Of a stretch of 64,000 nt of DNA, positions 11,134 to 20,263 are shown piece after piece. Position numbers and translations under genes: made by a program. Below the pieces are notes generated by a model, which saw only the letters and a list, made by a program, of their open reading frames with translations, was not told the origin of the DNA and searched no databases. This DNA is from Sordaria brevicollis (lineage: Eukaryota; Ascomycota; Sordariomycetes; Sordariales; Sordariaceae), in the NCBI GenBank assembly GCA_033439795.1, contig JAUTDP010000008.1, positions 434,001 through 498,000 of the forward strand. Direction: 5' to 3'. How positions within the stretch are numbered: position 1 is the first letter of the stretch; every line of letters starts with the position of its first letter.

Positions 11134-14100
11134 ATGGCGCCTCCAAGCCGTCGATTCGGGAAGCCTCCCACCACCAGGCGCTACCTTGCCTTTCGCCAGC
11201 ACAAGCAGAGAGAGCTGACAATTCAGCGCGAGCTCAATGGCGAAAGGGTCGAGGAAGACGAGGTTTCAAAGCCTGGGTCCAAGAAAATCATCTCCTTCAG
11301 ACGGCCTGGTTTGGTAGGCGGCACCTACACCATCCAAGTGCAGCAGACCATCTCGGAGGACAGGCCCGAGGAAGACAAGCAGCAGGAAGAGCATCCGGAG
11401 GAAACCATCTCAACGACGTATGATCCGTCGAAAACCCTCAATACGGCCCCGGTGAAACAGCAATTTGAAGTCCTCTCCCCACAATTCGACCTCCCCGCCG
11501 ACTCAGTCTACTCCGTGTACCCCGAACAGGGCCATGAAGCAACGAACGACACGCTTCCACACATTGTCCTGAACGACAGCACGCTGCCATGGGAGCGCAT
11601 CGGCAGTCAGGAGGCAGAGGATTCTCACCCCGATGACTACGCCAGAAACCGCGTGCCATGGATGGCGCTTATGATCTTTTCCCCTGATGAGCTGCGTCTG
11701 GACGACGCCGAGAAAGCAGGAATCTTTGCGCATACTAGCCTCAAGGATCAACCGCCCAAGCAGCTGGAGTCCATGTCTGTCCGCGTCCCTATGGGTGATC
11801 TTGCCAAGCTGAAGGATGGAACAGCCAGGGTGCCATTTGGCCACTTTGACATCGGCCAGGCGACCAAGCCCGACACGAATGTCATATTTCCCAGGGCAGC
11901 TTTGTTCAATCACTTGTTTGCGGCCTACAACGATGTTGGGGAACCGCTGCCGGGTGGTCCGGATATTTCGCGACACCGGTTTCTGGCCCACGTTGTCCGT
12001 ATGAACACAACAGGGATGGCAAATGCGGACTCGGACGATGTAAACACAACCCGAGAGTTCAGTGTCGTTGTCGCCAACCGGCTCGGGCCGCTCGATGGTG
12101 AGAAAGCATCTCAAATGCTCGTCCACCTGGTCTCGCTGGAGAACATCGAATCGCTGAAGCCGTTTCCTCTCACCAAAACGGTCCCGGGATCTTCGCCTGA
12201 GCAGCCTGCTCGCGTCGGACTTGTCTCGCTTTACAGCTGGTCGTACACCTGCCTCCCGCCCAATTCGCTCAACGTGAAGCAGGCCTTTGAGAACATAGCG
12301 CGCACATCAAGCATGCTCAAGCCCATCATCCCACCTCAATCCGAGAACCTGGACGATGTATCCAAACGTATGCTGAGCCGGCTCGAAGATGGCTACACCC
12401 TCGTGCGTTCCATTACGCCAACAGGCGAGACAACTGCTGCCCTCTTCCGCGGCCCGCTGACGCCCAGCATCGTGGAACCGCTGAATTGGAATCTCCTCTC
12501 CAATACCGGGTCTGACCTGAACATCTTTGACAAGGAACTGGGAATGATGGACATCACGTTTTCTTCCGCCTGGTCGCTGGGTCGCACACTTGCACTAGCC
12601 GATCGTGCCTTCACCATCTCTCTCACGCGCGTCCGCCACCAGATCCTGCATTCAGCAACAAGCACAGCCCGGCGAAAGATGCTGCAAGCCACCCAGCGCC
12701 AAAGTTACAAGCGCGAGGACCTCGTTAGGTCTCTTGACAATCTGATCAGCGAGACGGTCGCCATCTCGCAGTCCACCGACAAAACTCGCTGGTTCCAGCC
12801 AGCTAGCGCGTCACCTCCTGACTTGTCATACGCCTCCATCAGCCCCTTTGTCGATTCAGCCATGAAGGAAGCAGCGTTTGAAGTGGCCAAGAGCCTCCTT
12901 GCTGGCGACAGTGGACAGGATGGTTGGAAAGCAACATGGGACAAGGACACGCCGCCCTACGACGAGCACAATGAGCCCTTTTCGCCCGACTGGATGATCG
13001 TGCTTCGCTTCGTCTTGGACTTGTACTATCTCGTCAACGTCCCATCCCATTACCTCATGCCCGACCAGAGCCTGGTGCCCCGCGAGAGCCTCCGCTTCTT
13101 CTTCGTCGACCATAACTGGATCGATGCGGTAGTGGATGGCGCGTTGAGTCTGGGCAACCAGGGCGGCCCAGGGCTGGCCAAAAAGAAGGAGCACGAGACG
13201 GATGATATCGTGCGCAAAGCAGTCAAGGAGACGATCAACAGGCTGTTCACAGATCCCGCCTGCCATCCTCCCGCAATTCCCCGGTATGGCTTCTACCTTC
13301 GATCGGCCGTCGCCGCGCAGTTTCCGGATCTCAAGGTCTCTGTTGAGGTCACGGGCGCGCCTAGTGGGAATCCATATCTCTTGCGACACGACGTGATTGA
13401 CAAAGAGACCATGCTGGGGTTTTTCAGCGACGCTCCCTTGAAAGACGGGCTGCATGGACTGCGATTTGAGTTGCCCGCACATCAGCAGTATTTCTCGTTG
13501 GGTACTGTAACGAACGAAGGGCTTGAGGTGGCATACAAAAGGCAGTATACCAAGGCCGGAGTAGAAGATGACCAGAGAAACATCCCAGTGGCCACGATTC
13601 ATTGGCCGTCGAAGGGTAAGGGGAGGTCCGAAAGCAGCGACGATGGAAGAGAACGAAGCCAGGTATTGGTGAGGGGCTCTGATTCTGGGTCGAATGATGT
13701 GCGGCTGGTCCTGGTGGAGAAGCTGGCGGCTGATGTACACACAACGTTGCTCGAGCGGATGGCAAAGCTGGGCGACAATAATTCGACTTTTGACTGGTAC
13801 AATGACACAACTGCCACTTCTGCTATGATGGCCTACCAGCTCAGCAGTCCCTCATGGCAGCTGCAAATCGGGCAGATGAAGGCAAACGCCTTCACCGCAG
13901 CCGAGACAAAGGCGATGGTGGAGAGAATCTCAGGGTGTTTGTCGTATCGCGAAGCTTCTTCCCCCTCCCTTGCTCGCACTTTAGATGCAAACACGTTGCT
14001 GCCGGCAAAGACTCCACAGTCCATTCCAGACAACTGTCGACCAGCTATACAACGCGAAGCGGCAAGGCTGCCGCCTCATGCACTCTTGAGGGTGAGGTAC

Positions 14101-14859
14101 TTGGACTCTTCCATCTCAGCCGCTCCTCCATCATCGCCCTCGCAGTCATTGTCATCCTTGTCTTCGTGGGAAGACATTCCTCGCGCAACCTTGAGCGGCA
14201 GTCCGATTCCCGATGACTCGGACTCGGACGGATTTGAGCTTATTCCCAGGCCTCGCATCCCCCTCCCCTGGGAACCAACCCCGGTCGACCCACGAGTTGG
14301 CCTTCCAGAGTTTGAATACCACGTTTCAACGACCAGATCGCCCGCCGTGAAGAAGATCCCAATTCTTGAGGCCAAGCAAGACTTGATTTTCTCGATTGTG
14401 TATTCCGCAAAGGGCGAGTTCTTCCGCCTGACGAAACTGACCATCGACATCCCGCTCATATCGGAGAATGGCCAGGGAGAAATGTTGGAAAACAAAGTGC
14501 CGGCTGACGCACACGTGCACATGGTCTCCAACCTGCGATTCAACGCGCGCATGCGGTACTCTGACAAGGATAAGAACCTGCAGATCGAGATCAAGCCGCG
14601 CAGCCAGAAGGGGCGTGAGGAAGGCGTGAGCCTGACTGACTGGATAGGCAGGTGGAAGCACCAAGAGGGCGTTGGTGAGGAGAATTCATGGGCCGCCAGG
14701 ACGGAATTGAGCGTGGTATTGTATAATGTGTACGTGAAGCGGTATCCGGTTGGGAAAGGTGAAGAGGTGCCGTGTAAGGCGATTGCTAAAGCCTATTATG
14801 ATGGACTCTCTCCCTGCCGCCCTAAGGATGAGATATATGTTGGTTTGGTGGGGACTTGA
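11134..14859 (+). CDS. Giant intronless protein B (1241 aa), function unknown
   Basis: A single open frame; the chosen ATG (MAPPSRRFGK) has A at -3, although an in-frame ATG exists at 11089. Seen: SFRRPGLVGGTYTIQV, then a segment with DLPADSVYSVYPEQG and LPHIVLNDSTLPWERIG (near residue 140), then RNRVPWMALMIFSPDELRL (near residue 171). These read like a conserved N-terminal domain. A Ser/Pro-rich linker with an acidic patch (near residue 1000) separates off a C-terminal domain rich in beta-strand-like sequence. No signal peptide, membrane helix or known catalytic motif is visible. The LPHI-x-L and PW-x-ALM patterns resemble, from memory, bacterial hypothetical proteins; unverified. Intronless like its neighbour A, and probably a functional partner. 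No product can be assigned. Confidence 0.8.
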   Translation: MAPPSRRFGKPPTTRRYLAFRQHKQRELTIQRELNGERVEEDEVSKPGSKKIISFRRPGLVGGTYTIQVQQTISEDRPEEDKQQEEHPEETISTTYDPSKTLNTAPVKQQFEVLSPQFDLPADSVYSVYPEQGHEATNDTLPHIVLNDSTLPWERIGSQEAEDSHPDDYARNRVPWMALMIFSPDELRLDDAEKAGIFAHTSLKDQPPKQLESMSVRVPMGDLAKLKDGTARVPFGHFDIGQATKPDTNVIFPRAALFNHLFAAYNDVGEPLPGGPDISRHRFLAHVVRMNTTGMANADSDDVNTTREFSVVVANRLGPLDGEKASQMLVHLVSLENIESLKPFPLTKTVPGSSPEQPARVGLVSLYSWSYTCLPPNSLNVKQAFENIARTSSMLKPIIPPQSENLDDVSKRMLSRLEDGYTLVRSITPTGETTAALFRGPLTPSIVEPLNWNLLSNTGSDLNIFDKELGMMDITFSSAWSLGRTLALADRAFTISLTRVRHQILHSATSTARRKMLQATQRQSYKREDLVRSLDNLISETVAISQSTDKTRWFQPASASPPDLSYASISPFVDSAMKEAAFEVAKSLLAGDSGQDGWKATWDKDTPPYDEHNEPFSPDWMIVLRFVLDLYYLVNVPSHYLMPDQSLVPRESLRFFFVDHNWIDAVVDGALSLGNQGGPGLAKKKEHETDDIVRKAVKETINRLFTDPACHPPAIPRYGFYLRSAVAAQFPDLKVSVEVTGAPSGNPYLLRHDVIDKETMLGFFSDAPLKDGLHGLRFELPAHQQYFSLGTVTNEGLEVAYKRQYTKAGVEDDQRNIPVATIHWPSKGKGRSESSDDGRERSQVLVRGSDSGSNDVRLVLVEKLAADVHTTLLERMAKLGDNNSTFDWYNDTTATSAMMAYQLSSPSWQLQIGQMKANAFTAAETKAMVERISGCLSYREASSPSLARTLDANTLLPAKTPQSIPDNCRPAIQREAARLPPHALLRVRYLDSSISAAPPSSPSQSLSSLSSWEDIPRATLSGSPIPDDSDSDGFELIPRPRIPLPWEPTPVDPRVGLPEFEYHVSTTRSPAVKKIPILEAKQDLIFSIVYSAKGEFFRLTKLTIDIPLISENGQGEMLENKVPADAHVHMVSNLRFNARMRYSDKDKNLQIEIKPRSQKGREEGVSLTDWIGRWKHQEGVGEENSWAARTELSVVLYNVYVKRYPVGKGEEVPCKAIAKAYYDGLSPCRPKDEIYVGLVGT

Positions 14860-16633
14860 AAGCGGTGTACTTTGGTGTCTTTGGAGGCTGGTGATAGGAC
14901 AGCTCTCGTGCAACACTGGAAAGGGATTGTCATTAGTTATGGGTCATAACATGAAAGGAAAAGGAGTGTACGGACTCGAATGTAAGCTCCTGCTTTTGAT
15001 GTGCACATGGAACCGAGCAATCAGTATCAGAGATTGGCTCTTTGTTTGGCCCGTAAACGGCGTGGAGTTGCTTTCTTCTCGTCCTTATTGTGAATGAACA
15101 CGAAAGGAGAGTCCAGTGGATACTTGAGAAACAAGCTCATGCAATAGTCTGGCGGAGGTGACTGTCACTGACCGGCCGACGTCTAATGCTCACCTCTTCC
15201 AGGTGATTGAGCCTCATGTTTGGTGTTCCGGTTGGAGGAAAGATGTATCCCCCTTGAAGGCTATCGGAATCCACGACTGGGCAGTCCTTGCTTTCCATTT
15301 TTCATATCAGCCGCATGACAGGTGTAGCCTGACACGCCGTTGATGTGTACGGCTCAACGTTTACAGAGCGCACCCAAACCGGCCAATTCAGCCCGACCCG
15401 CGGAGTAGACAATTTGAAATGTGCCATGATTGAGGTTTGTGGAGAGGATCATGTGTTGAATGCTTGAGTGAACATGATTGGCAAAGTGGGCGATGGCGAC
15501 AAGACTTGAAGAGGTTGTGGCCGAAGCCTCTTGATGATGACAGCCGAACAAGTTGAAGAGGGCAAGGATGAATTGAACGCAAGACGGCTGTGAGAATGAG
15601 ATTGGTTCACGATGCTGCCCAAAATTGTTAGTGCACCCTTAGTTTGAGCCTGAAGAAATCGAGAGACAATCCAGACCGCAACAGGGAAGGATCACTTGAA
15701 GAAAATCGGGGGAAGCGGAGACTCGTGTGCCATGCAGAGCCGTTATTGGAGACACAGAGAGAAAGGGTGGAGATTGGTCATAAAGAAGCCCCACCCGTGA
15801 GCATGGCGCGCATGGCTCTCGCCTGTAACGGCCAGTGATCAATCAGCCCTGCAAGGGTCGTGATGGCTTCGCTTCCAACGGTTGACTGCACTGTAACTGG
15901 TGCACTGCACTTGTTCTCTGCAGCGGTGGTGGTGGGTGACGAGATTGCCTTGCATTTGAGCATCGTGCTTCCACTTTTCTCTTCTTTTTCGCTGCAACCA
16001 ACAGTCTTTGGTGGTGGTGTGGTGTCATTCAACATGCCGTCCCCTTCCTCGACTCCTCATCGACTCATCACCTCATCTCGTGAATATCAAATCCCCCCAT
16101 GCGTGTAACATGGCCATGTAAGATACCGGAGACAGGTCCGATGGGATATTACTATCCATACTCCATAGAACCTCTCCTTTCCATCCTCATTCGGGTTCTC
16201 CCTTTTCGACACTTTTGTCATCCGGCTACTGAACCCCGAATGTCGACCCCGTATTTTGTCAATCTCATCACCTTTAATATCTGATCCCCCGGTCACCAGG
16301 TGGAGTGACGAGGTCCCTCAATCTCAGAGCCTGACGAACCGCAACCTTCCCCGGCACCCAAGACGACCAAGACACGAGGAGGAATCGGACCGGGGCCAGC
16401 GGGACATCACATCACATCCTAGGACTCATCAACCGACGGGATTTGAGGACCGGACTTCTCTCTTTTGCCATCTTTCTCTCTACGGTTTCAACACGACCAG
16501 GATATATGGGATTCATCTCCCCTCGCATATCACACGGCCCATTGTCAACACTTTCTCTCTCAACCACTTCGCCATCCCCAGACCTCAGTCACCCACGCGT
16601 ATCAGTCTCACACACACACACGCAACACCCATC
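14860..16633. other. Intergenic region, 1.8 kb
   Basis: It separates the giant-gene cluster from the small gene at 16634. Short open frames on both strands lack coding character. A CA microsatellite lies just before the next start, and the final 400 bp are pyrimidine-rich, as in a leader. Nothing else is recognised. Confidence 0.5.
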
Positions 16634-17044
16634 ATGTGCCGCCAAATCCTCTTCTCGGGCACCTGCCCCCAATGCACCGAGCACTTCATCTGGCAAGACC
16701 TCTCCCAAGAGCTCTCCTGCCTCGAAGCCAAAAACACGGGCGTGTTTGGGCAATGCGCCTTTGGCGTGCAGACAGAAGAACACCGATTCGACCAGGAATG
16801 CGAGCCGTGCGCCGCCGACAACGAGAGGGATGAAGGGTATTGCGCTGATGGTATGGATGAGCTCACACCTCCCGGAGAAGGATTTACAATAAATCCCACA
16901 AAACAACCCATCACAAAAACTCCTTGCACCTCTCCGACCAAGAAGACATCTACAACCACCAAAAAGGGAAAGAAACACGCTGACGCTGGACATGATCTAC
17001 TACAAGAAGATGGTGGCAGGAGAAAGAAGCAGAGGGTTGCTTGA
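16634..17044 (+). CDS. Small Cys-containing conserved-looking protein (136 aa)
   Basis: A single exon beginning MCRQILFSGTCPQC; the frame is open further upstream, but this ATG starts the ordered part. The first 75 residues carry several Cys, including CPQC and a later CEPC, with acidic and aromatic residues, so a small metal-binding or disulfide fold is possible. The tail is Lys/Thr-rich and ends in a basic KKQRVA stretch that could act as a nuclear signal. No secretion signal. The function is unknown, and no named family is recognised. Confidence 0.6.
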   Translation: MCRQILFSGTCPQCTEHFIWQDLSQELSCLEAKNTGVFGQCAFGVQTEEHRFDQECEPCAADNERDEGYCADGMDELTPPGEGFTINPTKQPITKTPCTSPTKKTSTTTKKGKKHADAGHDLLQEDGGRRKKQRVA

Positions 17045-19195
17045 TTGAGTCTCTTGAGTCGACAAGCGAGAACGCAGTTCAGCAAAGAAAAAAAAGTGAG
17101 GCCAAGGGAGATCCGCTCTCTCGGAGACTTTTTTTTTTTTTTTTTGCCTAGTACGAGCATATCCATGATTCCATGGAGAACGAGCACACACACACACGGA
17201 CGAGGACGAGCATTGCCGAGCCACGGCGGGAATCATTGCGAGAGAATGAAGCGACGAAGCGAGTTCGACAAAGAAGATCAACTGCGTTCACCTGCACCGA
17301 AGCGAAAAGCCTTTCCGACGGAGTTTGGGCAGAACGATCAACGATGAAGAAAAAAAAAAAAACTCCGAAAGTTGATCACCTTACCCGGGACTGATATCGA
17401 AAAAAAAATCTCCGCACCGGAATTTTAAGGATGTGCGGGTGTCATTCATCGTTCTCAGCCCATGCGCGCATCACGCCATCCGCCAACCGTCGCGCATTCG
17501 ATACAGTTCGAATTTTTGCATGATTGCATTGTGCACGCCGCTGCGCCCTGAACGCCCCCCCGCCGCCTGCCGCCCTTCCCCCGCGTATCTCTCCCCGCAC
17601 GCCGAGCCGAGGACGCCACGCTCGGAGTTTCGGGCCGGTATGCCGAGGGTCACTACGCCAACTTCGTCGTTGTCAACTCCGGGTCTGGTTTTGCGACAAC
17701 TTCACGATGCGCTGTCCAACGACGAGATCTCAAGGTCTTCAGGGATCTCACGTCGATGAAGCGTTAACCGAAATATCATGACGACACCAACCAACCCACC
17801 CGTATTCGCACTCAGCCACCGTCACAGATAACGATGCGACGCCAAGCATCTAATCTAATCTACCTAGGCCAGCCGAGCATCGTTAGTTTGACAAGGACAG
17901 GCAGGATTGACCGTGGACGGGCCGAATGTGCTTGCTTGAGGAAACGGGCCGAGATGGATCATGGGTGGAAGGGGCAAACAAATCGTCAAACCGTGTGGTA
18001 CTTCAACGGACATGGAGGCACCATGGAAAATGGACGAAAGTAGCACTCCTCTTGAAAGCGGCGCGGCAGACGGGAAACGTTAAGAGCCATGGACCAACAT
18101 GCGCAGAAACTACCGTATGGCATTGGCCTAAGAACGAGTGGGACGGGCTGTTGGCAATTGGCAAGGCCATATCGCTTTGACATGTTGGAAACAAGCGCTC
18201 GACTTGTACAGACTTCATGAATTGCATGCGTCTTACACGCCGGGCTCATTCGACCGACCGCGGTTCTGACCATCAGCATGCCGGATTTCGCAATTGAACG
18301 CGGTTGAACACGGTTGGACATGGTGGAGCACGGAATCCTAAAAGCACGCCTTCGCAACATGTCACCGCAACACGCCATGGAGGATACCTTGGACGGAAGG
18401 AAAGCGGCACAGAAGGATCGTGCCGCATGGTCGCTCCCTTGCGAGGCTGTGGGCATCCGTCCGCCTTATTGCCCGCTCTCTGGAGGAAAACTATATGGCG
18501 AGAGAGCAGGGAAGGGGACGGATCAGAGTATGTAGGCAATGGTCTGGATCAGGGTGAAAGCACCGGAAGGTGGGATTGTTAGAAGCAGTGAAAGCTTCAA
18601 GAATTTTGATCATATCCACGCATATGCGACTTGGGTCCTGAGATAAGGGCATTGGATCCATGCTTTCTGTAGCAGCAGTTTAGTTGTTAATGATACCCCA
18701 ACTTTTGTTGTTCTTGAATTAAAGCGCCAAAATGTATCTGGTATAGGAATACGATGGATGTCGAAAGAGGCACGTATAGTGTGATGGTTCAGATGGATAT
18801 GGCATGGCATCTTATACAGCAAGCCTATTTGATGGAGACTCAATGCATTCACCAAAGATTGATTCGATCTACCAATTGCTTGTGGTGAGTTCGCCATCTT
18901 GGTACCTATTGTGTCTGCATGCCGATGCCCGACTCGCATAATAGCGAAATCATGAATCCAAGGGTATCTCTCGACGTCTATATCCTTCTATCTCAATCCT
19001 TCGTCGCCGCCTTCCTACACTGTATCCCAGCCACTCGCCGTCCACGGTTTTTTTTCTCCGTACTCTACCATCTCTTCTCCCTTTTTATCTACCACCTTCC
19101 AACCCTCCCTCCACATACCCATCCATCTCCTCACTCTTCCCCATCCCATCACATCCCCCTCCTCACCCCTCCCACCAACCTCATACCCATCCACA
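17045..19195. other. Intergenic region, 2.15 kb
   Basis: It contains homopolymer T and A runs (near 17130 and 17345) and, at 19070-19195, a strongly pyrimidine-rich stretch at the 3' end of the minus-strand gene that follows. Many short frames are present, none persuasive. No tRNA or 5S rRNA gene was recognised. Confidence 0.5.
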
Positions 19196-20263
19196 TCACA
19201 TCCACCCCTCCCCCTCCCAAAACCCCTTCACCAACCCCCAATACCTCCCCTCATTCTCCCCTCCCCTCGCATGCCCCACATGTCCCGTCCCCCTCACCTT
19301 CACCCCCCTCACCTTTAACCCCTCCCTTCTCGCCTCCTCCATATGCCCCTCCACATCCCTCCACCTAACCAGTTCATCCCCCTCACTATAGATATACATC
19401 CTCCCCTTTTCCCTCTCCGCCCTTCCCTTATTTGGGGAAGTATCATTCTGCTCTTTTGCTAACCGTACCAGGGGGCTTTGGAGCCTCTTGAGACCGGGAA
19501 AGCGGGAGAAGAAGTTGAGGGTGCAGAGGAGGGATACCCACAGGTGGATGAGGGGGGAGATGACGAGTCGGCGGAGGGTTGAGGGGGAAAAAAGCCAGAG
19601 GGGGAAGGGGAGGGAGGAAGGGCGGGGGAGGAGCACGTGGGATAGGGCGGTGTAGGAGGGGAGGTAGGCTAGTTGGCCGGGGGCGGAGTCGAAGATTGTT
19701 AGGTGTGGGGGGAGACGGAGGGAGAGGGGGAGGAGGAAGTGGTGGAGGGAGAGGAGTTGGGAGGAGCCGCCGTTGGAGAAGAGGTGGATTAGTAGGGTTG
19801 GGTCTTGGTCCTCCCCGCGGTTGGCGATGTTGTTGTTGGGAGGGGGTGAGGTGAGGGCGGTGGTTGAGCTGTCTTCGTGGATAGAGCCGAAAGAGGAAGA
19901 TCCGGATTGGAGCATCTCAGCCCCAAACACCTCGCGCAAAACAGGGACGGCGACTTCCATTTCTGGGAGGGCGGTTTGGGGGCGGAAGATGTGTTTCATT
20001 TCGGATTTTATCAGCAGGATGGGAGTGCTGGGGTAGAGGGTGAGGTAGGGGGTGATGTATTTGGCTATGTGAGGGTCGTGGGCGCCCATCCAGGAGAGGA
20101 GGAGGATGAGTCTTGGTGGGGGACGTTGACCATTGCTGTTAAATGGTGAGGGAGAGTTGGTGCTGGTTGTGGAAGGTCGGTAGAGGTAGACGTATTGGCT
20201 GAGGCGGGTCATGAAGGAGAGGGGGCCGCCTTCTTTGGTGACGGCTTTCGTTGTTGAAGCCAT
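19196..20263 (-). CDS. DUF829/TMEM53 (PaxU-like) alpha/beta-hydrolase-fold protein
   Basis: A single exon of 355 residues. Family features seen: PRLILLLSWMGAHDPHIAKYI near the N-terminus, a Tyr-Pro strand followed by PILLIKS, then LLIHLFSNGGSSQL, which fits the HxFSNGG nucleophile-elbow-like motif of the family, then FDSAPG, and a C-terminal YIYSEGDELVRWRDVEGH, which fits the S-x-x-D-x-x-V-x-W-x-DVE signature. In fungi the family includes PaxU of indole-diterpene clusters and many membrane- or nuclear-envelope-associated members. No other biosynthetic genes lie nearby, so a role in secondary metabolism is not supported by context. The C-terminal half is low in complexity, with G-rich sequence on the plus strand. 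A conserved His in GTGHVGHARG completes the typical pattern. Confidence 0.85.
   Translation of the reverse strand: MASTTKAVTKEGGPLSFMTRLSQYVYLYRPSTTSTNSPSPFNSNGQRPPPRLILLLSWMGAHDPHIAKYITPYLTLYPSTPILLIKSEMKHIFRPQTALPEMEVAVPVLREVFGAEMLQSGSSSFGSIHEDSSTTALTSPPPNNNIANRGEDQDPTLLIHLFSNGGSSQLLSLHHFLLPLSLRLPPHLTIFDSAPGQLAYLPSYTALSHVLLPRPSSLPFPLWLFSPSTLRRLVISPLIHLWVSLLCTLNFFSRFPGLKRLQSPLVRLAKEQNDTSPNKGRAEREKGRMYIYSEGDELVRWRDVEGHMEEARREGLKVRGVKVRGTGHVGHARGGENEGRYWGLVKGFWEGEGWM

Noticed and set aside
19196..20263. Secondary-metabolite cluster member (because of PaxU similarity)
   Set aside because: No terpene cyclase, prenyltransferase, P450 or polyketide synthase lies within the window.
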